Assembly (NCBI GenBank): GCA_964505975.1
Contig: CAZDLW010000001.1
Coordinates: 31,296-95,295 of the forward strand
Origin: Gp6-AA40 sp964505975
GTDB lineage: Bacteria > Acidobacteriota > Vicinamibacteria > Vicinamibacterales > UBA2999
Direction of reading: 5' to 3'
Length of the DNA: 64,000 bases
Shown: positions 17,644 to 26,002 of the stretch, piece by piece
Layout: each line of letters starts with the position of its first letter
How positions within the stretch are numbered: position 1 is the stretch's first letter
The notes under the pieces: model-generated
Seen by the model: only the letters and a program-made list of their open reading frames with translations
Database searches by the model: none
What the model was told of the DNA's origin: nothing
Made by a program: the position numbers and the translations under genes

Positions 17644-18813
17644 ATGCCACCTCTCGACGATCCTGTCATCGTTCTGCTGCACGATCTCGTGGCGATTGAC
17701 TCGGTCAATCCGCTGCTGGTCGCGGGTGCGCACGGAGAAGCACGGATTGCGAAGCGGATTGCCGCGGAGTTGATTGATATCGGACTGGAGGTACACGTCT
17801 CGGAAGTCGTCCCGGGCAGGCCCAACGTCGTCGGCGTGCTGCACGGCCGCCACGAAGGCCGCTCTTTGATGTACTGCGGGCACATGGACACGGTTGGTGT
17901 TGCGGGCATGTCCCACCCCTTCGAGCCCGAGGTTCGCAGTGGACGGTTGTACGGGCGCGGTGCGCACGACATGAAGGCCGGCCTGGCCGCGATGATTGGC
18001 GCAGCGCGGCAAGTCGTCGAGCGCGGTGGACTCGATCGCGGCAGGCTGATTGTGGCGGCCGTCATCGACGAGGAGTACGCGAGTGCCGGCGCGGATGCCC
18101 TGGTCACCGAGTGGCGCGCCGACGCTGCCGTGGTGACGGAACCGACCGGTCTCGACATCGCTATCGCGCACAAAGGTTTTCAGTGGGTGGCCATCGAGAC
18201 TCGCGGACGGGCCGCGCACGGCAGCCGCCCGCTCGAAGGCCGGGATGCGATCCTGCGCATGGGTCGGATTCTGGCACGGCTGGAGGCCCTTGACGGCCGT
18301 CTCCAACGCGGCCCGGCGCATCCACTGCTCGGCACCGCCTCGCTGCATGCGTCGATCATCGAAGGCGGTGCCGAGCTCAGCAGCTATCCGGCGCATTGTG
18401 TCCTGCAGATGGAACGGCGGACGTTGCCGGGAGAAGCGTCAGACGTGGCAGTTCGGGAGGTACGAGAAGTTCTGGATGCCCTGCGAGAAGAGGACGCGGA
18501 GCTTGAAACCGATGCGCGACTGGTCTTCGGCCGGAACCCGTACGAACTGGACGGGTCGAATCCGCTCCCGGACCTGCTCGGGGCCGCCGCCGCTGAGGTA
18601 AGCTGGCATCCCCGCCACGTTGGAATGACGTTCTGGACGGATGCAGCAATCCTTGGCGGTGCCGGGATTCCGTCGCTCGTGTTCGGCCCGGGCGGTGGCG
18701 GCCTTCACACGCCGGACGAATACGTGCTCATCGATGATGTTCGCCGATGCCGGGACGCCCTGGCCGTGTTCGCCGCGACGTACTGCGGACACTCGGACTC
18801 CCGGGATGTCTAG
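17644..18813 (+). CDS. M20 family deacylase (ArgE/DapE type)
   Basis: A 389-residue M20 enzyme of the acetylornithine deacetylase / succinyl-diaminopimelate desuccinylase group. Motifs in order: LMYCGHMDTVGVAG (metal His and catalytic Asp), GRGAHDMKAGLAAM (bridging Asp), AAVIDEEYASAGAD (catalytic Glu), VVTEPTGLDIAIAHKGFQW, the dimerisation lid GRAAHGSRPLEGRDAI and the C-terminal His region GGGGLHTPDEYV. It hydrolyses an N-acyl group from an amino acid in the cytosol using a dinuclear zinc site. The usual arg or dap biosynthetic genes are not adjacent. It instead follows the P-loop protein and another M20 gene, pointing to catabolism or salvage. No canonical Shine-Dalgarno site precedes the ATG. 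Confidence 0.9.
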   Translation: MPPLDDPVIVLLHDLVAIDSVNPLLVAGAHGEARIAKRIAAELIDIGLEVHVSEVVPGRPNVVGVLHGRHEGRSLMYCGHMDTVGVAGMSHPFEPEVRSGRLYGRGAHDMKAGLAAMIGAARQVVERGGLDRGRLIVAAVIDEEYASAGADALVTEWRADAAVVTEPTGLDIAIAHKGFQWVAIETRGRAAHGSRPLEGRDAILRMGRILARLEALDGRLQRGPAHPLLGTASLHASIIEGGAELSSYPAHCVLQMERRTLPGEASDVAVREVREVLDALREEDAELETDARLVFGRNPYELDGSNPLPDLLGAAAAEVSWHPRHVGMTFWTDAAILGGAGIPSLVFGPGGGGLHTPDEYVLIDDVRRCRDALAVFAATYCGHSDSRDV

Positions 18814-18826
18814 AGGCTGCGCCTCG

Positions 18827-18861
18827 GACCCGCAAGCATGTCGGCGGCGGCTCCGTCTCGC
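18827..18861 (+). repeat. Short interspersed repeat, family 4 copy 1
   Basis: These 35 bases, beginning ggacccgcaagcatgtcggc, match 21236-21270 with three mismatches. A reverse, partly diverged version lies at about 43793-43819. A small palindrome gaggctgcgcctc directly precedes it, just after the stop of the M20 gene. Confidence 0.7.
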
Positions 18862-18991
18862 CAAGGCTACGGCGGTCCCCCGAAGCTTTATGCGGAGGGG
18901 AAGGTGGCCCCCACGTACGAACGGTGGCTGGACCATGCCGTCGCCGTCCCGTGACGGTCGAATCGATGTCCCATTTCGTGGACGCCATGTT

Positions 18992-19948
18992 TCAAATGGC
19001 GTCGCGACTGCGCGCACGCGAGCGTGCAGAGCTTTCGCTGAGAAGCGCGCGGAGCACGAAGAGGAGATTGGCGGGGCGTTCCCCGAGACGGCGCATGACG
19101 TAGGGGAACCATTGATGGCCGAAGGGGACGTACACGCGGACGCGGTATCCCTGATCGACGAGCGCGGCCTGGAGATCGCGGCGGACGCCGTAGAGCATCT
19201 GGAACTCGTACCGGTCGCTCGGAATGCGCCGCTCGGCGGCGTACGCCTGCGTCTCGCGAATCAAGTCCTCGTCGTGGGTGGCAATGGCGGGATACGTTCC
19301 CGAGTCGAGCAGCAGTCGCATGAGTCGTCCGAAGGCCGCGCCGACCTCGGCGGGGCGCTGATAGGCCACGGAGGCGGGCTCGTTGTACGCGCCCTTCACG
19401 AGCCGCACCCGGGCGCCGAGCTGATTCATGCGCCGCACGTCCTGTTCGGTCCTGTGCAGCGCCGCCTGCAGTGCAATGCCGATGTTGCGATACTGCTGCT
19501 GCCACAGCGTCTCGAACATGTCGAGCGTGACCTGCGTATACGGGGAGTTCTCCATGTCGATGCGGAGGAAGAAGCCGTGCCGCTGTGCCTGATCGAGGAT
19601 GCGCCGCAGGTTGTCCACACATGTTGCGCGGTCGATGTCGACGCCGAGCTGCGTGAGCTTCAATGAGATATTGCGTTCGACGCCCGAGGCAACGAGTACG
19701 TCGATGAGACGCACGTACTCGCGCGTGGCGGCCACGGCTTCCTCCACCGTGCGGACGCTCTCGCCAAGATAATCGAGCGCAAGCAGCATCCCGCGCGCGT
19801 GAATCTCCCTGGCGGCGTGAATGGCCTCCTCTTCCGTCTCTCCCGCGATGAATCGGCGCGCAAAGCTCTGCCGGGAGGCAGTCCCATAGCGCGACGCAAG
19901 ACGCCTCAGCAGAGAGCTTCGCGACAGGGCCAGGAACAGAGACTTCAC
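18992..19948 (-). CDS. Proline dehydrogenase (monofunctional PRODH)
   Basis: A 318-residue flavoenzyme of the PutA/PutB proline dehydrogenase TIM-barrel family. Diagnostic stretches include GMLLALDYLGESV, NISLKLTQLGVDID, FLRIDMENSPYT, VRLVKGAYNEP (active-site Lys/Tyr segment), ATHDEDLI, EFQMLYGVRRDLQ and YVPFGHQWFPYVMRRLGERP. It oxidises proline to pyrroline-5-carboxylate and passes electrons to membrane quinone. The length fits the single-domain bacterial form. The pyrroline-5-carboxylate dehydrogenase partner is not in the window. The gene overlaps the upstream isocitrate dehydrogenase by 4 nt (ATGA), so the two are co-translated, and both feed 2-oxoglutarate metabolism. Confidence 0.93.
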   Translation of the reverse strand: MKSLFLALSRSSLLRRLASRYGTASRQSFARRFIAGETEEEAIHAAREIHARGMLLALDYLGESVRTVEEAVAATREYVRLIDVLVASGVERNISLKLTQLGVDIDRATCVDNLRRILDQAQRHGFFLRIDMENSPYTQVTLDMFETLWQQQYRNIGIALQAALHRTEQDVRRMNQLGARVRLVKGAYNEPASVAYQRPAEVGAAFGRLMRLLLDSGTYPAIATHDEDLIRETQAYAAERRIPSDRYEFQMLYGVRRDLQAALVDQGYRVRVYVPFGHQWFPYVMRRLGERPANLLFVLRALLSESSARSRARSRDAI

Positions 19949-20991
19949 TCGACGACGTGAGGGGGAGTGTGGACGTGAGCTCCGGAATGGGACTCCAGCC
20001 GCCGGCAGATGGCTTCCGTGAACTCGATGGTGCCGGCGGTACCGCCCAGATCGCGGGTCCGGACCGTGCCGTCGGCCAGCACGTCACCGAGTGCCTTCAT
20101 CACGCGATCCGCGATCTCCGATTCGTCGATATGGCGCAGCATGAGGACGGCGGACAAGAGCAGTGCCGTGGGATTGGCGACACTCTTGCCGGCGATGTCG
20201 GGGGCACTCCCGTGCACGGCCTCGAACACGCCGATGGTCGTCCCGAGATTGGCGGCCGGGACGACGCCCAGACCACCGACCAGACCCGCACACAGGTCGG
20301 AGACGATATCGCCGTACAGATTCGGCAGCAACAGGATGTCGAACTGCGTCGGGTTCATGACCAGATGCATGCAGGCCGCATCCACGATGCGGTCGTCACA
20401 GGCAATGTCGGGATACCGGGCTGCGACCTCGCGTACGCAGCGGAGGAAGAGCCCATCGCCCATCTTCATGATGTTGGCTTTGTGTATGGCCGTGACCCGC
20501 GAGCGCCGATGCTTACGCGCGTATTCGAAGGCGAACGTGGCGATTCTCGTGGAGGCCACCTCGGTGATGACCTTCAGACTGGTCACGACCCCCGGGACCA
20601 CTTCGTGCTCGAGCCCGGCGTACAGGTCTTCGGTGTTCTCCCGGACGATCACGATGTCGATGCCGGTGTAGTGGGACGGGACGGAGGGGAGGTTCCACAC
20701 CGGCCGCAGATTGGCGAAGAGGTCGAGGGCCTTGCGCAGCCCGACGTTGACGCTCGTGAACCCGCCTCCGATCGGTGTCGTGACGGGGCCCTTGAGAGCC
20801 ACCTTGTTGCGGACGATTGAATCGAGCAGCGCGGCCGGCAGCGCCGCGCCGTGCCGCTCGAGCGCCAGAACGCCGGCGAGATGCGACTCCCATTCGACCC
20901 GCAGCCCGGCAGTCTCGAGAATCTCGACCACCGCGCCCGTGACTTCCGGACCAATCCCGTCGCCCGGGATGAGTGTGATGGTGTGCGTCAC
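19945..20991 (-). CDS. NAD-dependent isocitrate/isopropylmalate dehydrogenase family protein
   Basis: A 348-residue beta-decarboxylating dehydrogenase. It shows the N-terminal ITLIPGDGIGPEV, the substrate loop GGGFTSVNVGLRKALDLFAN, the catalytic region VIVRENTEDLYAGLEHEV (YAGLEH favours isocitrate over isopropylmalate), TAIHKANIMKMGDGLF, the metal site LLPNLYGDIVSDLCAGLVGG, and FEAVHGSAPDIAGKSVANPT near the nucleotide site. Most likely it converts isocitrate to 2-oxoglutarate in the TCA cycle. A homoisocitrate or tartrate dehydrogenase role is less likely. No leu genes are nearby. It is translationally coupled to the proline dehydrogenase downstream. Confidence 0.9.
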   Translation of the reverse strand: MTHTITLIPGDGIGPEVTGAVVEILETAGLRVEWESHLAGVLALERHGAALPAALLDSIVRNKVALKGPVTTPIGGGFTSVNVGLRKALDLFANLRPVWNLPSVPSHYTGIDIVIVRENTEDLYAGLEHEVVPGVVTSLKVITEVASTRIATFAFEYARKHRRSRVTAIHKANIMKMGDGLFLRCVREVAARYPDIACDDRIVDAACMHLVMNPTQFDILLLPNLYGDIVSDLCAGLVGGLGVVPAANLGTTIGVFEAVHGSAPDIAGKSVANPTALLLSAVLMLRHIDESEIADRVMKALGDVLADGTVRTRDLGGTAGTIEFTEAICRRLESHSGAHVHTPPHVVE

Positions 20992-21048
20992 CGTTCAGGC
21001 TTCTCACTTGGATGTCCAGCGAGGCTCCGCCTACACCGGACCTCACTC

Positions 21049-21216
21049 GAGTTGCGACGGGGCGGGCTCCCGACGACGTCGCGCGGTAAAACGCATCCTC
21101 CACCCGCGGCCGGCGACCCGAGCTGGGTCCCGCAACCCAGCTCGGTCTTCACGTTCCGGATGCGTTTCGCCCCACTGCTGTCGCGCGAGTCGTAGGTCGC
21201 CGTCCCGTCGCAACTC
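21049..21216 (-). repeat. Structured palindromic repeat, copy B
   Basis: Outer arms gagttgcgacgg (21049-21060) and ccgtcgcaactc (21205-21216) are perfect complements. Inside are taaaacgcatcc/ggatgcgttt and the apical stem gagctgggt/acccagctc with loop cccgca (21120-21143). The whole element is nearly the reverse complement of copy A. It lies between two minus-strand genes (DUF4149 upstream, isocitrate dehydrogenase downstream), so its orientation relative to transcription equals that of copy A. Read on the minus strand it contains gcgacctacgactcgcgcga, identical to copy C. Confidence 0.85.
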
Positions 21217-21235
21217 AACTGAGCTCCGTGATTGG

Positions 21236-21270
21236 GACCCGCGGGCATGTCGGCGGCGGCTCCCTCTCGC
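21236..21270 (+). repeat. Short interspersed repeat, family 4 copy 2
   Basis: Matches 18827-18861 in 32 of 35 positions (core gcatgtcggcggcggctcc). It lies between palindromic copy B and the 3' end of the DUF4149 gene. With copy B it fills most of the 304-base gap 20992-21295, in which no gene is seen. Confidence 0.7.
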
Positions 21271-21295
21271 TGGATGGGCACTGCCGATGGATTCG

Positions 21296-21817
21296 TCATC
21301 GGTCCGGATCCTGCGCTTCCCAGTAGACCAGGGCAAGGGCCCCGGCGACGGTGAGCAGCATCAACCGGGTCGAGAGCGCGTGCAGTTCGTCGAACCGAAT
21401 GCGCCGCGCGTCGTCCTCGGGGAGGCGCGATGGCAGCAGGCCGACCTCGCGTTGAATGCCCTCGATGTCGTTCATCACGACGAGACCCGAGTACATCGAG
21501 ACGGCGAGCATGCCCGCCACGACGGACATGCGCACGGCCAGGTTGCGCGGCCGGGGTCCCAGCACGGCCATCGCCGCCAATGTCGTCAGGAGCAGTCCGC
21601 CGGCTCCGTAGGCCACATAGTGAAACCGCGCCAGCAGCGTGCGGAACAGTTCTCCCGCCAGCTCGCGTCCCATCTCCCGGCTGCCTGTCTGGAGCACCTC
21701 GAAGGTGGTGGGCGCGACCAGCGCGCCGAGGACGACCATGCCGCCCAGCCAGATGGCCAGCGCAAGCACATACACGTACCTCAGCCCGAGCATCAGGTCA
21801 TTATAATGACCAGCCAT
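21296..21817 (-). CDS. DUF4149 domain-containing membrane protein
   Basis: An integral membrane protein of about 173 residues. The start at 21817 (MAGHYNDLMLGLRYVYVLAL) has a purine-rich site just upstream (gagggcggag). A longer upstream frame would add an arginine-rich tail without membrane character. Four hydrophobic segments are visible (YVYVLALAIWLGGMVVLGAL, FHYVAYGAGGLLLTTLAAMA, VRMSVVAGMLAVSMYSGLVV and TRLMLLTVAGALALVYW), matching the DUF4149 four-helix pattern. The family has no assigned function. A perfect 16-bp palindrome overlaps the start region. Confidence 0.82.
   Translation of the reverse strand: MAGHYNDLMLGLRYVYVLALAIWLGGMVVLGALVAPTTFEVLQTGSREMGRELAGELFRTLLARFHYVAYGAGGLLLTTLAAMAVLGPRPRNLAVRMSVVAGMLAVSMYSGLVVMNDIEGIQREVGLLPSRLPEDDARRIRFDELHALSTRLMLLTVAGALALVYWEAQDPDR
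21796..21811. promoter_or_regulatory. Perfect 16-bp palindrome over the DUF4149 gene start
   Basis: ggtcattataatgacc is an exact 8+8 inverted repeat, AT-rich in a GC-rich setting, located at codons 3-8 of the DUF4149 gene and about 160 bp before the transketolase start. It contains TATAAT on both strands. It could be an operator for a dimeric repressor, but no well-spaced -35 box was found. Confidence 0.35.
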
Positions 21818-21972
21818 ACGCTCCGCCCTCGACAACCCGATGGATTCCCGTGGCTGATGATGCGGGACCCGTGGCTGCACCGGGTCCTCCAGACGAGTTC
21901 CCGCGCGCTGTGGACCGTTCGTCGACACGAATCCCGTCGGAAGCCGACGCGGCTCAACCCGGAGGTTTCCTC

Positions 21973-23847
21973 GTGCCCGCCTATACGTCATCGCGAGTAC
22001 CAGCGCTCATGAACATCGCCACGCGCCTGCGCATCGAGTCGGTCCGTTCGACGAGTGAAGCAGGCAGCGGTCATCCCAGTACCTGCTGTTCAGCCGCGGA
22101 GATCCTCGCCGCGCTGTTCTTCGCGGAGATGCGTTACAACCCGGCCGACGCGTCCAATCCCGACAACGACCGGTTCGTGCTGTCCAAGGGGCATGCGGCG
22201 CCCATCCTCTACGCCGCATGGGCCGAAGCAGGCATCGTGCGCCGCGAGGACCTGTTGACCCTGCGCCGCATCGATTCGGACCTGGAAGGCCATCCCACGC
22301 CACGCCTGCCGTGGGTGGATGTCGCCACGGGATCCCTCGGACAGGGGCTGTGCGCCGGCGTCGGTATTGCGCTGAACGCACGACGAATCGACTCCGACTA
22401 CCGGACCTATGTGCTGCTGGGCGATGGCGAGACGGCCGAGGGATCCGTGTGGGAAGCCGCGAACGTGGCCGCGTACTACTCGCTCGGCTCGCTGTGCGGG
22501 ATTGCAGACGTGAACGGGCTCGGACAGAGCCGGCCCACGATGTGGCAGCACGACATGGAGGCTGTTGCCCGCCGGTGGCGAGCGTTTGGCTGGAACGCGA
22601 TCGTCGTGGACGGCCACGACGTGACGGCAATTCTGGAAGCGTTCGACGAGGCGCGCCGGGTCACCGACATCCCGACGATGATCCTGGCCAGGACCATCAA
22701 AGGAAAGGGCCTGGCCGCGCTTGAAGGCAAGGATGGCTGGCACGGCAAGCCCTTGAAGAAAGGGGAGGAGCTCGACGGGGCTCTGGCCGAGCTGGCAGCC
22801 CAGATCGTGCCGGAGGAGGAACCGGCCTCACCTCCCTCCGCGCCGCGGCGGGTCTCCAGCCGGCCGGCTGTTCAACGAACGCCCTCGTCACCGTCGTACG
22901 AGACCGGCAGCAGCATCGCGACTCGTGAAGCCTACGGGTCGGCAGTCGCCCGATTGGGCACCGCCGATGATCGCGTCGTGGCGCTCGATGCCGACGTGAA
23001 GAACTCCACGTACAGCGAGAAGTTCGAAGCACTGCATCCTGAACGGTTCTATCAGACCTTCATCGCCGAGCAGGCCATGATTGGAGCGGCGATGGGACTG
23101 GCGGCACGTGGCGCGATTCCATTTCCCTCCACGTTTGCGGCGTTCCTGACACGCGCATACGACTTCATCCGCATGGCCGCCATCAGCAACTCGAACATCA
23201 AGATGGCCGGATCGCATGCCGGCGTGTCGATCGGCGAAGACGGTCCCTCCCAGATGGCGCTCGAGGATCTGGCCATGATGCGTGCCCAGCCGAACATGGT
23301 CGTGCTGTATCCGTGCGACGCCGTGAGTACTGAGAGACTGGTCGAATGCGCAGCCGCCCATCGAGGGCCGGTGTACATCCGGACCTCGCGGCCGAAGACG
23401 CCGGTCGTCTATGGGCTCGAGGATGTCTTCGAGATCGGCGGCCTGAAAGTGCTGCGAGCGAGCGCAACAGATGCGGCGACGGTCGTCGCCGCCGGTGTCA
23501 CCGTATTCGAGGCGTTGAAGGCGCATGACGAACTGCAGAAGGAGGGCGTTGCCATTCGCGTGATCGACCTGTACAGCCTGCAGCCGATTGACGCACCCAC
23601 GCTGGTGCGCTGCGCTCGTGAAACCGGCGGTCGTGTCCTGACCGTGGAAGATCACTATCCCGCCGGGGGGCTTGGCGATGCCGTCGCATCGGCCATCGCA
23701 GCGGAGGGATTCACCGTCCGCCGCCTGGCGGTTGGGGAGATACCACGCAGCGGAACGCCGGAGCAGCTCCTCGATCGCTACGGCATTGCTGCCCGCCACA
23801 TCGTGGCCCGCGTCAAGGCAGAGCTGCCCGCACGCCGCTCGTCCTGA
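21973..23847 (+). CDS. tkt: Transketolase (single-chain)
   Basis: The GTG at 21973 is preferred over the internal ATG at 22009 because GGAGG lies 7 nt upstream of it. The protein is about 624 residues. The N-terminal TPP-binding half has TRLRIESVRSTSEAGSGHPS, KGHAAPILYAAWAEAG, LGQGLCAGVGIALNARR and the metal/TPP segment LLGDGETAEGSVWEAANVAA. A Pro/Ser-rich linker (about residues 285-315) joins it to the pyrimidine-binding half (FIAEQAMIGAAMGLAARGA) and the C-terminal transketolase domain. It moves two-carbon ketol units in the non-oxidative pentose phosphate pathway. The length is close to human-type transketolases, somewhat shorter than the E. coli enzyme. No other pentose-pathway gene is adjacent. 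Confidence 0.93.
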   Translation: MPAYTSSRVPALMNIATRLRIESVRSTSEAGSGHPSTCCSAAEILAALFFAEMRYNPADASNPDNDRFVLSKGHAAPILYAAWAEAGIVRREDLLTLRRIDSDLEGHPTPRLPWVDVATGSLGQGLCAGVGIALNARRIDSDYRTYVLLGDGETAEGSVWEAANVAAYYSLGSLCGIADVNGLGQSRPTMWQHDMEAVARRWRAFGWNAIVVDGHDVTAILEAFDEARRVTDIPTMILARTIKGKGLAALEGKDGWHGKPLKKGEELDGALAELAAQIVPEEEPASPPSAPRRVSSRPAVQRTPSSPSYETGSSIATREAYGSAVARLGTADDRVVALDADVKNSTYSEKFEALHPERFYQTFIAEQAMIGAAMGLAARGAIPFPSTFAAFLTRAYDFIRMAAISNSNIKMAGSHAGVSIGEDGPSQMALEDLAMMRAQPNMVVLYPCDAVSTERLVECAAAHRGPVYIRTSRPKTPVVYGLEDVFEIGGLKVLRASATDAATVVAAGVTVFEALKAHDELQKEGVAIRVIDLYSLQPIDAPTLVRCARETGGRVLTVEDHYPAGGLGDAVASAIAAEGFTVRRLAVGEIPRSGTPEQLLDRYGIAARHIVARVKAELPARRSS

Positions 23848-23924
23848 ACGGTGTATCGAACCGGCGAAACCCTCTGCGATGGCGTCTGTATGGTCGAGTC
23901 TTACAACTCCCATCTCACCATCTG

Positions 23925-23953
23925 TTTACAGGTGATGCTCGGGCCGATAGAAT
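23925..23953 (+). promoter_or_regulatory. Predicted sigma-70 promoter of ftsH
   Basis: TTTACA (23925-23930) and TAGAAT (23948-23953) are separated by exactly 17 nt, predicting a start near 23960 and a leader of about 145 nt before ftsH. The rest of the 258-base gap (23848-24105) shows no gene. Confidence 0.6.
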
Positions 23954-24105
23954 GAACATCGCGTCGCTGTTGGGCGACGTACTCCTCAACAATTGGGCCG
24001 TATTGCACTCGGTGGATTCCCGGGCTGCGGTCGGCTCCTCTTTGCCGATTCGATGTATTCCGGCGGCCCGGGCACGTCGAAGGGTACCGCGTAGGGGAAA
24101 CAACC

Positions 24106-25962
24106 GTGCTCGGAGGTAAGCTGCCACGCAGTCGTCTCGCCTGGATGGGCGCCGGTGCGCTTCTCGTCGTGCTGGTCGTTGCCGTGTTCCTGGGGGTCCG
24201 ACGCGGTACGCCGGGAACGGAGATGGTGGCGTTCTCGGAGTTGCTGGCTGACCTGGAGGCACACCAGGTGGCAGCGGTCATCGTCGATGCCGATACGTTG
24301 AGATACGAACGGCTCGACGGGACCAGCCTCGAAACGGTGGCACCTCAGGGTTACGTGGCGGCCAATCCCACCTTCGTTGCCGGGATGGCCGAACGCGGTG
24401 TCCGACTCGAAGTGAATCGCGTCCGGTCGTCTCGCTCCGGCACCTATGGCACGCTTGCGGTGGCGTTGCTCTTCTTCGGCTGTGCGGGGCTCATCCTGTA
24501 TCGTCTCGTCACCGGACGTGTTCCGACGCTCGAGAAGGCCCGCACGATCGACCCCCAGCAGGTCACCGTCACCTTTGCGGACGTCGCCGGGGTGGACGAG
24601 GCCAAGGACGAGGTCGTCGAGATCGTCGAGTTTCTCAGGGAACCGGAGCGCTTTTCCTCCGTGGGCGGACGCATTCCTCGGGGGGTCCTGCTCGTGGGTC
24701 CGCCCGGGACCGGCAAGACACTGCTCGCGCGCTCGATGGCCGGAGAAGCCGGCGTCCCATTCATCTCGGCGAGCGGGTCCGACTTCGTCGAGATGTACGC
24801 CGGTGTGGGTGCATCGCGCGTCCGGAAGCTGTTCAAGGAAGCCCGCCGCCACAAGCGTTGCATCATCTTCATCGACGAGCTCGATGCCGTCGGCCGCAAC
24901 CGTGGCGGCAACTCTCTGAGTCACGAGGAGCGCGAACAAACCCTCAATCAGTTGCTCGTGGAGATGGACGGGTTCTCGCAGTCCGACAGCATCATCGTGG
25001 TGGCGGCCACGAACAGAGCCGACATCCTGGATTCGGCACTACTGCGTCCCGGACGGTTCGATCGTCAGGTCACGGTGGGGAACCCGGATCTGAAGGGGCG
25101 CGAGCAGATCCTGCGGGTGCACGTACGCAAGGTGGCACTCGAGCCGGATGTGGATCTCCGGGCCATTGCACGGGGTACGCCCGGGTTCTCGGGCGCCGAT
25201 CTGTCCAATCTCGTCAACGAAGCGGCGCTCATCGCGGCGCGCAAGGGGCGCAGCACCGTCGGCAACGCCGAACTGGACCGGGCGCGCGACAAGGTCCTCA
25301 TGGGCGCCGAACGGAAGTCGGTGGCCATGAGCGAGGCAGAACGCGTCACGTGTGCCTATCACGAAGCCGGACACGCCGTGGTGGCTGCGTTGCTGCCCGA
25401 TGCCGACCCGCTCCACAAGGTCACCATCATCCCACGCGGCCGTGCGCTCGGCGTGACGATGCAGCTGCCCGAAGCGGATCGGTACACACACTCGAAGGCG
25501 TTCATCGAGGCGCAGATTGCCATCCTGATGGGGGGGCGGGTCGCCGAGGAGCTGTTCTTACGCCAGATGACCAGCGGGGCGTCGAACGATATCGAGCGGG
25601 CTACCGATCTGGCGCGGAGGATGGTCTGCGAGCTCGGTATGTCACCGCTCGGCCCCGTGCATTTCCGCCGACCGACGGGCGCGTGGGAGAACGACGGTCG
25701 AACTGCCGGGTTCAGCGAGGACACGGCACGCAGGGTGGACGACGAGATTCGTGCGCTCGTCATGCGCGGGTACGAACGTGCCCGGCAGATCGTCGAGCAA
25801 CAGCGGGCAGCCGTGAAGGCACTGGCCGGGGAACTGTTGGACGTGGAGTCGGTGGATGCGGATCGCCTCCGGCACATCCTGGCCGCACACGTCGTGCCGG
25901 CCGCCATCGTACGCGAGGCGGAGGCCGACGCTGCTGTCACGGACTCGGGCATGCTGGGGTAG
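24106..25962 (+). CDS. ftsH: ATP-dependent zinc metalloprotease FtsH
   Basis: A 618-residue membrane-anchored AAA+ protease. The GTG at 24106 follows a purine-rich stretch (gtaggggaaac). Two membrane segments (about residues 13-30 and 113-131) flank the small periplasmic FtsH-ext domain. The AAA domain has Walker A GPPGTGKT (residues 198-205), Walker B region IIFIDELDAVGRN and SRH (LRPGRFDRQVTVG). The M41 protease domain has the zinc motif HEAGH (residues 419-423) and a downstream acidic ligand region (MTSGASNDIERATDL). FtsH hexamers extract and degrade misfolded membrane proteins and selected cytosolic regulators. The length is near the family norm. It has its own predicted promoter. Confidence 0.96.
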   Translation: MLGGKLPRSRLAWMGAGALLVVLVVAVFLGVRRGTPGTEMVAFSELLADLEAHQVAAVIVDADTLRYERLDGTSLETVAPQGYVAANPTFVAGMAERGVRLEVNRVRSSRSGTYGTLAVALLFFGCAGLILYRLVTGRVPTLEKARTIDPQQVTVTFADVAGVDEAKDEVVEIVEFLREPERFSSVGGRIPRGVLLVGPPGTGKTLLARSMAGEAGVPFISASGSDFVEMYAGVGASRVRKLFKEARRHKRCIIFIDELDAVGRNRGGNSLSHEEREQTLNQLLVEMDGFSQSDSIIVVAATNRADILDSALLRPGRFDRQVTVGNPDLKGREQILRVHVRKVALEPDVDLRAIARGTPGFSGADLSNLVNEAALIAARKGRSTVGNAELDRARDKVLMGAERKSVAMSEAERVTCAYHEAGHAVVAALLPDADPLHKVTIIPRGRALGVTMQLPEADRYTHSKAFIEAQIAILMGGRVAEELFLRQMTSGASNDIERATDLARRMVCELGMSPLGPVHFRRPTGAWENDGRTAGFSEDTARRVDDEIRALVMRGYERARQIVEQQRAAVKALAGELLDVESVDADRLRHILAAHVVPAAIVREAEADAAVTDSGMLG

Positions 25963-26002
25963 CCAGGGGTAGCGTGTCTCTTGCCGCGTCGGGCGGCCGC
26001 GG

